Shown: piece by piece, positions 49,551-58,202 of the stretch
Layout of the letters: each line of letters begins with the position of its first letter
Numbering within the stretch: the stretch's first letter is position 1
Origin: CAIYUC01 sp963682005
Lineage (GTDB): Bacteria > Bacteroidota > Bacteroidia > Bacteroidales > FEN-979
Length of the DNA: 64,000 bases
Direction: 5' to 3'
Assembly (NCBI GenBank): GCA_963682005.1
Contig: OY820914.1
Location: 2,170,001 to 2,234,000, forward strand
Program-made: the position numbers and the translations under genes
The notes under the pieces: generated by a model
The model's database searches: none
Told to the model about the DNA's origin: nothing
What the model saw: only the letters and a program-made list of their open reading frames with translations

Positions 49551-51848
49551 TCAAAACTGAAAAGTTCTTCCAATTAGGGTAGCATCGAAGAACCCGGGCA
49601 AGGGGATCGTCCATGAAGGCCTTGGCTTATGCAGACTGTTCGGAAGAACGGGCAATCCCTTGCAAACATCAACGATACGAACTGCAATAGAGGATGAGTC
49701 TTTCAAAGTGAATGTAATCTCAAAGGGAATATCCGGCGCACTGAAAAACATGAGAGGCCATTGGAAATTATGTTTTCCTTCTTCCCCCACGATGACTTTT
49801 TCATTCAGGGTTGCATGTGATATCCGTTCGGCGGATTCCGGATTGACCATGACAAGCACGGCGGTATCCGGAGAAAAGATCCTGACCTTCAGGATTCGTT
49901 TACCCCCATTTGCTTCATTGCTGATGATCTCTGATCCCGGGCCATAAAATGTTCTACGGGGAGCCATCGATGTAGAGAGCGGTTTTTGTTTTGAAGGCCC
50001 ATACTGGTCAAAGAAAAGAAATTCAGGCAGTGCCTCTTTCCCGCGATGATCAGTAAAAAACTGACTGGTCCAGGCATCGGTGGCGCTGTCCCAGGTTACC
50101 CACCTTGACTTCCCGTTATCCAGGTCGAGGGTGTAGAACATGGTGTCAGGTTTCGGTTGCCTTTCAGAGGGTTCGCGGTTCAGCAAAGCTGCAGCAATAC
50201 TTACTGCTGCGATAATTACCGATATCACCGGGATCAGAAAATTTTTTCTTCCCGCCAGTATCAAAACAGGTATTTGCATGGTAGCAGATAACAAAATGAG
50301 CATCACCACCAATCCTGGGGCGATCATCAGCGTCATGGCTTCAGAAAGCATCAGGATGATCTGCGTGAAGATCCAGATCCCGGGGACGGAAAAAAGCAGG
50401 AGACCGAAAAGCGTGGCGCCGGAGGTTCCTTCAGCTTCATTCCTGACTGTAAAGATGATCATTCCGGCCAGGCTGAAAAGCAAGGGCCAGACGAATAGAT
50501 AGCTTCCCCCGGGGAGGAAGAAAGCCGTAATCCAAACAAGGACAACCCAGGTGAACAGTCCACCTGCTGTTACATTATGGATCCCCAGTTTCCCAGTGAA
50601 CCAGGGAAGACCGATGAATATTCCTGTCACACCCAAAGCAAAAAAAGCAACAAGGTAGAGGGCGTTACCGTAAATCCATTCCTGCTCAAATGATTTGAAT
50701 TCAGGATGCATCGGACCCAGCCATTTCCACAGGAGAAATACGATCAGGCCGGTTGCAAAAACCCGAAAAAGAAAAAGCAGGAAAGCTTTACTGAACGGGA
50801 AAATCCTGATGTGATTTTTCCGGAGTCCGAGAATGAAGAAGATACAAAACAGGAGTGTCGCCAAACAGGCAAGGGGAAATACGTATGAGACCGGGTATAT
50901 GATCAAACGCGGGAAGAAGAAGTTGAAATAAACTACATCCGCTGATGTCAGCTTTTGAAGATCCGACAAACCAAAGTGCAAAACGGCCTGCATCATGGCA
51001 TTTCCCTGTGATTGCAGGGTGCGTTCATCAAAATTACCTACGTTGTCGTTAACACTGTGGTAATATTGAACGGTACCGATGTTGGCGAAATTCATTCCCG
51101 AAGGAATTGTCTCCATGAACCAGGTGAAATCAGTATAATTCGGCAGGAATTGTGAAGCATCGAACATGAGGCTGTTCGCAAGAGGAGGGGGGCCGGATCG
51201 GTTGAGTTCACGGATGATTGCACCATTGCCACGGTTTGTCTCAAACATTACGGATCTGCCGGAAGAACCACGGGCATCAAAATTCAAAGCAAATCTGATC
51301 CCTTTTGCCATGGGTGATTCTTCGATGAAAGCCTTTGAACCCAGCGTTCCCTCTTCTTCCCCGTCACTGAAAAGAATGATAAGATCATTTTTAAGTGCCG
51401 GATGATATTTCAATGCTCTCAGCGTTTCCAGGACTGCAGCTACGTTACTGCCATTATCACCGGCCCCGGGAGAAAGAAAGCGGGCATCATAATGTGAAGC
51501 CAGGAGGAGCGCATCCGATCCCCGCATCCCCTTGATCCTGACAATAATGTTTTCGATGACCGCAGCTTTATGCTTATTGAAAGAGGTGGTTTCCTGAATC
51601 TCAGGTTCAAGACCCAGTGATCTTAACGAGGCCATGATGTAATTCCTCACTGTATCGTGGGCTGCTGTTCCGATGGTATGCGGTGCGGCCGCGATGTTCT
51701 TCAGGTGTTTCATGGCCCTTCCGGAGGAGAATCTCTCCGGCGGGGCATTTTCAGATACCCGCCCCGGGGGTTGAAGCGATACAATGGCTGAAGCGACCGT
51801 CAGTGCGGTGATGACCAGTATTACCAGGACCTTGACGATTCGTTTCAT
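49551..51848 (-). CDS. M28 metallopeptidase with multi-span membrane domain
   Basis: A 765-residue membrane protein. After one N-terminal anchor (KVLVILVITALTVASAIV) comes an M28 aminopeptidase domain at about 35-305 with all five zinc-ligand motifs: SHYDARFL, AGDNGSNVAAVLE, FSDGEEEG, NFDARGSS and YYHSVNDN. Then eight or more hydrophobic segments at about 325-570, and a beta-rich C-terminal domain. This order matches the ERMP1/Fxna type of membrane aminopeptidase. I use the ATG at 51848 (MKRIVKVL); ATGs at 51857 and 51881 are also in frame, and the latter would overlap the upstream lipoprotein gene by 13 bases. Role: peptide trimming at the membrane surface. It is last in a four-gene minus-strand run. 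Confidence 0.88.
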   Translation of the reverse strand: MKRIVKVLVILVITALTVASAIVSLQPPGRVSENAPPERFSSGRAMKHLKNIAAAPHTIGTAAHDTVRNYIMASLRSLGLEPEIQETTSFNKHKAAVIENIIVRIKGMRGSDALLLASHYDARFLSPGAGDNGSNVAAVLETLRALKYHPALKNDLIILFSDGEEEGTLGSKAFIEESPMAKGIRFALNFDARGSSGRSVMFETNRGNGAIIRELNRSGPPPLANSLMFDASQFLPNYTDFTWFMETIPSGMNFANIGTVQYYHSVNDNVGNFDERTLQSQGNAMMQAVLHFGLSDLQKLTSADVVYFNFFFPRLIIYPVSYVFPLACLATLLFCIFFILGLRKNHIRIFPFSKAFLLFLFRVFATGLIVFLLWKWLGPMHPEFKSFEQEWIYGNALYLVAFFALGVTGIFIGLPWFTGKLGIHNVTAGGLFTWVVLVWITAFFLPGGSYLFVWPLLFSLAGMIIFTVRNEAEGTSGATLFGLLLFSVPGIWIFTQIILMLSEAMTLMIAPGLVVMLILLSATMQIPVLILAGRKNFLIPVISVIIAAVSIAAALLNREPSERQPKPDTMFYTLDLDNGKSRWVTWDSATDAWTSQFFTDHRGKEALPEFLFFDQYGPSKQKPLSTSMAPRRTFYGPGSEIISNEANGGKRILKVRIFSPDTAVLVMVNPESAERISHATLNEKVIVGEEGKHNFQWPLMFFSAPDIPFEITFTLKDSSSIAVRIVDVCKGLPVLPNSLHKPRPSWTIPLPGFFDATLIGRTFQF

Positions 51849-51868
51849 TGAATACATGTGACAGACGA

Positions 51869-52417
51869 TCAGCAACCGCATCCATAAGTCTGGATCCTTT
51901 TTTCGAAAACAGACCTGAATAACCCCTTTGAAACCTTTTCTGCGATTGCATCCTGTTTATTTTCCGTGTAATTGATGAGTAGACCCCCTGAGAAATAGGC
52001 GTTGATCTCCTTTGAGTCACCATTGTGATAAAATACAATGTTGTAATTTACGGTAATGATGCCCGAGGCATAAGGGACCTGAGTTGAAGGCAGCATTGTG
52101 AGAACACAGTCGGGGCCGAAGGTTGCAACGGCTGAAGCATATGCCGGCGATAATTCAAATGTATCTTTTCTGGAAGAAAGAATTACCAGGGCCTCGATCT
52201 TTTTTTTCTGCAACCTTAATTTCACCTGGTCGGCAATCAACGTATTCAGGTTGTGGGTTTCAGGCGTGTCATAGGTTACGATAAGCACTTTGGCGAACCG
52301 GAAATTATCCGGTGAATAATAAAGTGAAAGCCTGACACCTGAGCAGCTGGTCAGGAAAATAAGGATCAGTGAAAAAGCAACCCCGGTAAGATTCCGGATC
52401 ATGTTAATGTTCTTCAT
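51869..52417 (-). CDS. lipoprotein of unknown function
   Basis: A 182-residue protein with a lipobox (IFLTSCSG, Cys near 25), so it is membrane-attached. The mature part has FAKVLIVTYDTPETHNLNTLIADQVKLRLQKKK and LVILSSRKDTFELSPAYASAVATFGPDCVLTMLPS, a fold reminiscent of small lipoproteins that sense or support assembly; no enzyme motif. It ends with a Cys-rich tail (TYGCGC). It lies 12 bases downstream of a small membrane-protein gene and 20 bases upstream of the M28 gene, so all three are likely co-expressed. Unknown family to me. Confidence 0.75.
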   Translation of the reverse strand: MKNINMIRNLTGVAFSLILIFLTSCSGVRLSLYYSPDNFRFAKVLIVTYDTPETHNLNTLIADQVKLRLQKKKIEALVILSSRKDTFELSPAYASAVATFGPDCVLTMLPSTQVPYASGIITVNYNIVFYHNGDSKEINAYFSGGLLINYTENKQDAIAEKVSKGLFRSVFEKRIQTYGCGC

Positions 52418-52429
52418 GTTTTATGTGAT

Positions 52430-52756
52430 TCAATATTTTCCGCTTAGCCTGTCGATGGCAAATCCAAGCAGGCCGCCAAGAATAATGGTTATGGCCAGAA
52501 TGGGTACGAAAGCAAAAGGACCGTTCCAGACAATGATGAAACTCGAGGGCAGCAGGCAAAGAAGTGAAACAAGTATTCCGTTAACAATGGATGGGATCCG
52601 GAGATTGGAGGTACTGATAAAATATCCTGCAACGATCCACATCGACAACGCGCCAAGGTTTGCATCCCAAGGCAATTTTTGTATGAGCATCGGGATCAGG
52701 TCGATCACCCCGGCAACCAGTCCGCATATCAGGCCAATAACGATCTTTCTGTTCAT
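52430..52756 (-). CDS. small integral membrane protein
   Basis: A 108-residue protein with three to four hydrophobic spans (KIVIGLICGLVAGVIDLIPML, LGALSMWIVAGYFIST, VNGILVSLLCLLPSSFIIVW, FVPILAITIILGGLLGFAI). No known family recognised. The gene lies in a tight run with the lipoprotein (12-base gap) and M28 genes. ATG at 52756, with TATTTTTG 50 bases upstream, so it probably heads this operon. Confidence 0.7.
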   Translation of the reverse strand: MNRKIVIGLICGLVAGVIDLIPMLIQKLPWDANLGALSMWIVAGYFISTSNLRIPSIVNGILVSLLCLLPSSFIIVWNGPFAFVPILAITIILGGLLGFAIDRLSGKY

Positions 52757-52806
52757 TGGTTCAGTTTTTATTTTAATAGAATGAACTTTTCTGTAAGTTG
52801 ATGATG

Positions 52807-52814
52807 CAAAAATA
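52807..52814 (-). promoter_or_regulatory. candidate -7 box for the membrane protein-lipoprotein-M28 operon
   Basis: The minus strand reads TATTTTTG, a full TAnnTTTG match, 50 bases before the ATG at 52756. Confidence 0.45.
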
Positions 52815-52908
52815 GCATAATTCCTGACTGTGATCAGGTAGCCGGGAAGCGATCAGACACTTTAATTATGATATCGTGACTTGGTCAGCGATTGAAAGGA
52901 AAAGCTCT

Positions 52909-53187
52909 TCAGGAGAAAGAACCTGTGAGTTCAAGCGGATCTTTCCGGTTATGTTTAAGCTTTTGAAACAGGCTTACAATCCGTTCGGCGAAGGTGATCA
53001 TACAAACCAGTATCCTGTATCCGTTTTTTCGGATGAAATCGGCCAGGAAAAGGATTGATGCAATGACAAGCAAAACGCCTGAAAGAAAGATAAAAAGAAT
53101 CAGTCCGTCATTGGAGTTACCCGTGCCTGCAAAGCAAAGCTTTGCGGAGCAGGCCATCAGGATGATTAATAGGGTCAGGGATTTCAT
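52909..53187 (-). CDS. small exported membrane protein
   Basis: A 92-residue product with a signal peptide or first span (MKSLTLLIILMACSAKLCFAG) and a second span (LILFIFLSGVLLVIASILFLADFI), then a basic cytoplasm-facing tail. ATGs exist at 53187 and 53193; a TATCTTTG box ends 10 bases before the latter, so the 53187 start leaves a more usual leader. No family recognised. Two plus-strand frames overlap it, but only this strand gives a coherent membrane protein. Confidence 0.55.
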   Translation of the reverse strand: MKSLTLLIILMACSAKLCFAGTGNSNDGLILFIFLSGVLLVIASILFLADFIRKNGYRILVCMITFAERIVSLFQKLKHNRKDPLELTGSFS

Positions 53188-53203
53188 TTTCATATTTATT
53201 GAC

Positions 53204-53211
53204 CAAAGATA
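53204..53211 (-). promoter_or_regulatory. candidate -7 box for the small membrane-protein gene
   Basis: The minus strand reads TATCTTTG, a full TAnnTTTG match, 16 bases before the ATG at 53187. The leader would be very short. Confidence 0.4.
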
Positions 53212-53337
53212 CATACGTAAAACGGAAATGTCAATAAAAAAATCCGGAGATGATAAAAAATATTAATTTGCTGCCAGATTGTCATTCTGATCAGATTGGC
53301 CTGAAATTAGAAGATAATGAACATATAATGAAAATGT

Positions 53338-54357
53338 ATGAAAAGGGTAGTAAATATGGATGGAGGTATGGCTCCGGAATTACCACCGGAACAGGGCGGG
53401 GCAGAGCAGAATGAGGAGGAAGACTACATTGATTCCTTTTCAAAGATCATCATCGAAGCTACGAAAAAAGTCAGTCCTTCAGTTGTTCAGATCTCAAGTT
53501 TCTGGTCGGAGCATAAAAACCTGAGTAATCTTCCCAAGGAAGGGACAGGTTCCGGATTTCTTATTTCCCAGGAAGGTTTTATTGTGACCAACAGTCATGT
53601 GGTTAACGGGGCCAAAGAGATCAACGTGAATCTGCCGGATGGCACAACCGCGATGGCGGAGGTTAAAGGGGAGGATCCTTCAACTGACCTTGCCGTGATC
53701 AGGATCTATGGTAAGAATTTCCCTTATGCTGGTTTCGGTGATTCGGGGAAGCTGAGAGTAGGCCAGCTGGTGATTGCGATCGGGAATCCTTTCGGGTTCC
53801 AGTACAGCGTTACAACCGGTGTGGTAAGTGCATTGGGGCGTTCAATGTACAGTTACACAGGCAGGCTGATCGACAATGTCATCCAGACGGATGCAGCCCT
53901 GAATCCGGGTAATTCGGGTGGGCCGCTGATCAATTCTCGGGGTGAAGTGGTCGGCATCAATACGGCAATCATTTCACCAGCCCAGGGACTATGCTTTGCA
54001 GTAGGCTCGAGTGTTGCGGAATATGTTGTCGGCAAACTGATCATGGAAGGGAAAGTCAGGCGTGCATTGATGGGGATTGTCGGCCAAACGATCATGATCC
54101 CGAAAAGGGTTGTCGATTATAATCAGCTGAATATAAAAAGAGGGATCCTTGTCCAGCAGGTGCTTCCCGGAAGAGATATGGATAATTCAGCCCTGTCACC
54201 CGGTGATGTGATCGTCGGATTCAATAACATCCCCGTCGGTTCGATCGACGAGATCTACCTGCAACTCAACGAAAATCTTATCGGGAAGACGGAAGAAGTG
54301 ATCATCCTTAAAAAGGGGATCAGGAAAGTAGTGACCGTGAAGCTCGGGGAGGCATAA
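53338..54357 (+). CDS. HtrA/DegP-like serine protease without signal peptide
   Basis: A 339-residue S1C peptidase. The triad is visible: His in VTNSHVVNG near 86, Asp in DPSTDLAVIR near 116, Ser in NPGNSGGPL near 193. A single PDZ domain follows at about 245-335 (ILVQQVLPGRDMDNSALSPGDVIVGFNN). The N-terminus (MDGGMAPELPPEQGGAEQNEEEDYID) is acidic and has no signal peptide or anchor, whereas typical HtrA proteins are periplasmic; a second in-frame ATG at 53356 does not change this. So a cytoplasmic role in protein quality control is possible. A GTCGGCA array starts eight bases after the stop. Confidence 0.88.
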   Translation: MKRVVNMDGGMAPELPPEQGGAEQNEEEDYIDSFSKIIIEATKKVSPSVVQISSFWSEHKNLSNLPKEGTGSGFLISQEGFIVTNSHVVNGAKEINVNLPDGTTAMAEVKGEDPSTDLAVIRIYGKNFPYAGFGDSGKLRVGQLVIAIGNPFGFQYSVTTGVVSALGRSMYSYTGRLIDNVIQTDAALNPGNSGGPLINSRGEVVGINTAIISPAQGLCFAVGSSVAEYVVGKLIMEGKVRRALMGIVGQTIMIPKRVVDYNQLNIKRGILVQQVLPGRDMDNSALSPGDVIVGFNNIPVGSIDEIYLQLNENLIGKTEEVIILKKGIRKVVTVKLGEA

Positions 54358-54365
54358 TTACCGGA

Positions 54366-54489
54366 GTCGGCAGTCGGCAGTCAGCAGTCAGCAATCGGCA
54401 GTAAAAGGCCAGAAGATAGATGATGGATGATAGATGATAGAATTCTGAAAACCATCATAATTCATAATTCAAACTCCAAATTCATAATT
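54366..54489. repeat. three successive heptad arrays
   Basis: GTCGGCA ×5 with variants (54366-54400), AGATGAT ×4 with variants (54411-54438), and CATAATT at 54456-54469 and 54483-54489 around a 13-base variant. All have period 7 and lie between the stops of convergent genes (htrA-like and asparaginase). Confidence 0.85.
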
Positions 54490-54500
54490 CTCCTGTTGCT

Positions 54501-55550
54501 TTAATAAATAAAGGTCCCTGTTTTCCCCTCTGCCGAAACATATCCCCTGAACATCAATACGGTATTGTATTGCATCGTGATGTTGCCGTCGTGGTCGATG
54601 GCGATCAGGCCTCCTTCCGCTCCCTGGTTTGCAAGCTTGTTGTTCACAATGTAGTTTGCTGCCTGGTTCACGGAGATGCCCAGGTAGCTCATGATGGCGG
54701 AAACATCGTAGGCAACGACATTCCTGATAAAGAATTCCCCGTGGCCGGTACATGAAACACCACAGGTTTCATTATTTGCATAGGTGCCGGCCCCGATGAT
54801 TGGCGAATCGCCGATCCGGCCTTTCATTTTATTGGTCATACCTCCTGTTGATGTGCCAGCCGCAATGTTACCGTCCAGGTCAAGGGCAACAGCTCCCACC
54901 GTCCCGTGTTCCTTTGCCGTGTCAGCCGCTTCCTCTTTGGATTTCTGAAGCTCATCCCAGCGCCTTTTTGTATAAAAATAGGAAGGGTCAACGATCTCCA
55001 GTCCTTGTTTTTTTGCAAAATTTTCAGCTCCTTCGCCTGTCAGCATTACATGCTTCGATTTCTCCATGACGGCACGGGCCGCTGAAATCGGGTTCCTGAT
55101 AGTACTGACTCCTGCAACGGCTCCAGCTTTGCCGGTTTTCCCATCCATGATCGAAGCATCCATTTCGTTTTTTCCTTCTGCTGTAAATACAGACCCCTTA
55201 CCGGCATTGAATAACGGAGAGTCTTCCATGATCCTGATCGCTTTTTCAACTGCATCGAGGCTGCTACCCCCGGTTTTCAGGATCCCGGCCGCTGCCTTGA
55301 GCGCTTCATTGAGTACATTGCTGTATTGTTCCTGCATTTCCTTCGTGATTTTCTCCTTTACCGAACCACCTGCACCTCCGTGGATCACAAGCGCCCATTT
55401 CTGATCGGGACCGTCATAAGGGATCGATTGGGACCGGAGATCATGCCCGGCAAGTGTGAAGAGGAAGGAGAAAAGAAAAAATGAATATTGAATATTGAAC
55501 AAGGAATATTGAATGTTGAAGTTTTCGTTGGTTCTTTTTTGCAGTTTCAT
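54501..55550 (-). CDS. iaaA: isoaspartyl peptidase / type III L-asparaginase
   Basis: A 349-residue N-terminal-nucleophile hydrolase. WALVIHGGAGG opens the fold at about 52; the autocleavage site with the nucleophile Thr is in GTVGAVALDLDG near 216, and GRIGDSPIIGAGTYANN and TGHGEFFIRNV are the usual substrate loops. Known reactions: cleavage of isoaspartyl dipeptides and asparagine. The N-terminal segment (FNIQYSLFNIQYSFFLFSFLFTLAG) reads as a signal peptide, but its first part is translated from an intergenic GAATATT heptad array, so the natural signal was altered or replaced. ATG at 55550, nine bases after the TauE-like gene; operon with the permease. Confidence 0.93.
   Translation of the reverse strand: MKLQKRTNENFNIQYSLFNIQYSFFLFSFLFTLAGHDLRSQSIPYDGPDQKWALVIHGGAGGSVKEKITKEMQEQYSNVLNEALKAAAGILKTGGSSLDAVEKAIRIMEDSPLFNAGKGSVFTAEGKNEMDASIMDGKTGKAGAVAGVSTIRNPISAARAVMEKSKHVMLTGEGAENFAKKQGLEIVDPSYFYTKRRWDELQKSKEEAADTAKEHGTVGAVALDLDGNIAAGTSTGGMTNKMKGRIGDSPIIGAGTYANNETCGVSCTGHGEFFIRNVVAYDVSAIMSYLGISVNQAANYIVNNKLANQGAEGGLIAIDHDGNITMQYNTVLMFRGYVSAEGKTGTFIY
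55483..55517. repeat. heptad array GAATATT, five units, within iaaA 5' end
   Basis: GAATATT, GAATATT, GAACAAG, GAATATT, GAATGTT with exact period 7. On the minus strand it encodes FNIQYSLFNIQY, the start of the exported asparaginase. Confidence 0.8.
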
Positions 55551-55559
55551 GATTTCGGA

Positions 55560-56342
55560 TTATAAGATCTTTTTTAATAATGCGGAGAAATTGATCAGGC
55601 CTGTGACCTGCAGGATGGTTAAGACCACCGAGAGAACGATAACGGCACGGATGAACCCGGCTCCTTTTTTAACGGCAAGGTGGCTTGCGATCAGTGCGCC
55701 GATCACACTGCCGATCGACAGGATCAGTCCGTAAAGGTAGTTGATCTTGCCGTCGAAGGCGAAGACCAGGAGGGCGAAAATCGCATAAAGGAATACAATC
55801 AGGTTCTTGACTGCATTGGCTTTTACGAGATCATACCCGATACCGAGCACCAACGCCATCAGCAGGAAATATCCCACACCGACCTGGATGAAGCCGCCAT
55901 AGAATCCCACAAAGAAAAAGATCACGAAATGCCACCATTTCAGCGGTTTTTTTAGCAATGCAGCATTTTCCCTCAGCCATTTATCCGGTTTGTAAAAGAG
56001 GAAGAAGACCATGATCACCATAGCGACAGCCATCGCGATCTCGATCACTTTGACCTTTACATCAACAGCCAGGTAAGCTCCGAAGATCGACCCGATGGTT
56101 GCCGGGATCCCAAGCCAGACAGGCCTCCAGGAATCAAACATCTTTTGTTTCGTGAAGCTGCCGACCGAAGAGAGTGTCTGAAAGAATATGCTGATCCGGT
56201 TTGTTCCGTTGGCAATGTTTGCGGGCAATCCAAGCAGGATCAGCAGTGAAAGGCTGATCACGGAACCACCTCCGGATAATGTATTAATGAACCCGACAAA
56301 GATGCCGGCAACAATTACAACGATGATTTCAACAAAGCTCAT
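55560..56342 (-). CDS. TauE/SafE-family (TSUP) membrane exporter
   Basis: A 260-residue membrane protein with about eight hydrophobic segments (IIVVIVAGIFVGFINTLSGGG, VISLSLLILLGLPANIANGTNR, WHFVIFFFVGFYGGFIQVGVG). The N-terminal GGGSVISLSLLILLGLPANIANGTNR with Asn-Gly-Thr is the TSUP signature, repeated around GFYGGFIQVGVGYFLL. Known substrates in the family: sulfite, sulfoacetate and other organosulfur anions; here unknown. It lies between the permease and asparaginase genes (61 and 9-base gaps), so it may be linked to amino-acid breakdown. Confidence 0.88.
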   Translation of the reverse strand: MSFVEIIVVIVAGIFVGFINTLSGGGSVISLSLLILLGLPANIANGTNRISIFFQTLSSVGSFTKQKMFDSWRPVWLGIPATIGSIFGAYLAVDVKVKVIEIAMAVAMVIMVFFLFYKPDKWLRENAALLKKPLKWWHFVIFFFVGFYGGFIQVGVGYFLLMALVLGIGYDLVKANAVKNLIVFLYAIFALLVFAFDGKINYLYGLILSIGSVIGALIASHLAVKKGAGFIRAVIVLSVVLTILQVTGLINFSALLKKIL

Positions 56343-56344
56343 TT

Positions 56345-56420
56345 AATTATGAATTATGAGGTTGAATTATGAATTATGATTTCCTCGATCCATCCTCTAT
56401 TTTCTATCCTCTATCTTCCG
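56345..56420. repeat. heptad arrays AATTATG and TCCTCTA
   Basis: AATTATG twice (56345-56358), a six-base variant, and AATTATG twice again (56365-56378). Then TCCTCTA, TTTTCTA, TCCTCTA, TCTTCCG at 56393-56420, followed by ACTTC. The second array contains the permease stop codon (56404-56406) and encodes its last residues, KSEDRG. Confidence 0.75.
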
Positions 56421-58173
56421 ACTTCAATTTGCTATGCTTCCTGCTGAATGAAAAATAGATCACAAGTCCGACAACCAGCCAGACAATGAACCGCATCCAG
56501 TTCGTCACACCGAGTTGTGCCATCAGGTAAAAGTTTGTAAGCAGGCCAAGTACAGGGATCAGGGAAAATTGTTTGACAACAGCAAAAATGGTCATGATGA
56601 TGGCTGAAATTGTGAAGAGTATGATGGGAAATTCCTGTTTCAAGAGATCCTGGATGCTGGATGCTGGATGCTGGATATTGGATGTCAGATCTATGGACCT
56701 TAATAATTGTGTTAATTCCGGCGGGCTCCAGTACCACAGGGTAATGAACACTCCGATCCAGACAAGAGGTAAAAAATACCGGCTGTTAAGGTATTTCACC
56801 CTGAAACCTTTATCCTTTCCTCGTTGTTCGGGGCTCCGGGTTTCTTTATCGAGAACAAGCACCCCTCCTGAAACCAGGACGAATGCAAATAGGGTCCCGA
56901 TGCTTGTCAGGTCGGTGACCTCTGTAAGATTGAGAAAAAGGGAGGGAACTGCGACAATGATACCTGTCAGGATGGTGGAGAATGCAGGTGTTTTGAACTT
57001 CGGGTGGAGCCTGGAAAAAATCCCGGGGAGCAATCCGTCACGGCTCATGCTCATCCAGATCCGGGGTTGCCCGACCTGGAAAACGAGCAGAACGCTGGCC
57101 ATCGCTATGATCGCGCTTATGGCGATGATACCGGAAAGCCTGGTCAGGTGTAGTTTCTGGAAGGCGTAGGCCAGGGGATCCCCGACACCAAGTTCAGCAT
57201 AATGGACCATGCCTGTAAGAACAAGGCTGATAAGGATGTATAAAACGGTGGTGATGGCAAGTGCATAGATCATCGACCGGGGAAGATCCCGCTTTGGATT
57301 CCTGCATTCCTCTGCCGTAGTTGAGATCGCATCAAATCCTATGTAGGCGAAGAATACCCCCGCAACTCCTTTCAGCACGCCTCCGACCCCGTTGGGTGCA
57401 AAAGGACTCCAGTTACCGGGGTTGACATAAAAACTTCCGACACCGATGACTACAAGAAGAATGGCGATCTTAAGCAGTACCATGGTGTTGCTGGCCATTT
57501 TTGTCTCGTAGATCCCGATGTAAACCAGGACGGTGATAAATACGGTGATGCCAAATGCCGGAATGTTGGCGATCAGGTGAATACCGGCGATAACCGGGGC
57601 ATTCTGCCAGGCCAGATAAGCTTTCTGAAGTCCGGATGAAAGGGTATCCAATGGAATGCCATTTGCAATTTCCCTCACTGCTTCATGGTATCCCCTTGCC
57701 GCACTGAGGAAATCGATGCTAAGGAAATCTGGAAAAGGAAGTCCGATCCCCGCAAGAAACCCGGTGAAATATTCCGACCAGGAGATCGCAACAGCAATAT
57801 TGCCAACAGCATATTCCATAATGAGGTCCCATCCGATGATCCATGCGACAAGTTCACCAAAGCTTGCATAGGCATAAGTATATGCGCTCCCACTGATGGG
57901 GATCCTGGAAGCAAACTGGGCATAACACAAGGCCGAGAAACCACAAGCGACTGCCGTGAAGACGAAAAGAAGCGATACTGCCGGTCCTCCGCTGGCAGCC
58001 GCATTCCCGATCGTGCTGAAAATTCCTGCACCAATGATAGCTGCAATACCAAGCGCAGTCAGGTCCCACACATTCAGGCTTTTCTTCATCCTGGTTGTTT
58101 CGCCCAAATGTTCACTGGCATCATGAAGGATCCGGCCGATCGATTTTTTCCGGAAAAGTTCTTTGTAGGCCAA
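56404..58173 (-). CDS. APC-family amino acid permease
   Basis: A 589-residue transporter with about 12-14 spans. LTALGIAAIIGAGIFSTIGNAAASGGPAVSLLF is the family opening; FAYIGFDAISTTAEECRNPKRDLPRSM and QPRIWMSMSRDGLLPGIFSRLHPKFKTPAFSTI are internal signatures. I place the start at the TTG 58173 (LAYKELFRKKSIGRILHDASEH), because relatives begin with an FRKKS-type segment; the longer frame starts at a TTG within a REP-like repeat, and the first ATG is at 58089. A 35-base heptad array lies in frame between two late spans, encoding NIQHPASSIQD. The stop codon also lies in a heptad array. Substrate not determined; asparaginase downstream suggests an amino acid. Confidence 0.9.
   Translation of the reverse strand: MAYKELFRKKSIGRILHDASEHLGETTRMKKSLNVWDLTALGIAAIIGAGIFSTIGNAAASGGPAVSLLFVFTAVACGFSALCYAQFASRIPISGSAYTYAYASFGELVAWIIGWDLIMEYAVGNIAVAISWSEYFTGFLAGIGLPFPDFLSIDFLSAARGYHEAVREIANGIPLDTLSSGLQKAYLAWQNAPVIAGIHLIANIPAFGITVFITVLVYIGIYETKMASNTMVLLKIAILLVVIGVGSFYVNPGNWSPFAPNGVGGVLKGVAGVFFAYIGFDAISTTAEECRNPKRDLPRSMIYALAITTVLYILISLVLTGMVHYAELGVGDPLAYAFQKLHLTRLSGIIAISAIIAMASVLLVFQVGQPRIWMSMSRDGLLPGIFSRLHPKFKTPAFSTILTGIIVAVPSLFLNLTEVTDLTSIGTLFAFVLVSGGVLVLDKETRSPEQRGKDKGFRVKYLNSRYFLPLVWIGVFITLWYWSPPELTQLLRSIDLTSNIQHPASSIQDLLKQEFPIILFTISAIIMTIFAVVKQFSLIPVLGLLTNFYLMAQLGVTNWMRFIVWLVVGLVIYFSFSRKHSKLKSEDRG
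56650..56684. repeat. in-frame heptad array CTGGATG within permease gene
   Basis: CTGGATG three times, CTGGATA, TTGGATG, exact period 7. The reverse complement gives CATCCAG, the unit of the array at 34838-34879. Confidence 0.85.
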
Positions 58174-58202
58174 GACGCTCTTTGTTTTTGTAAAAATATA
58201 AA

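Noticed and set aside
52994..53266. Plus-strand frame of 90 codons
   Set aside because: Antisense to a small gene with two convincing membrane spans and its own -7 box. The plus-strand product is basic and without a pattern.
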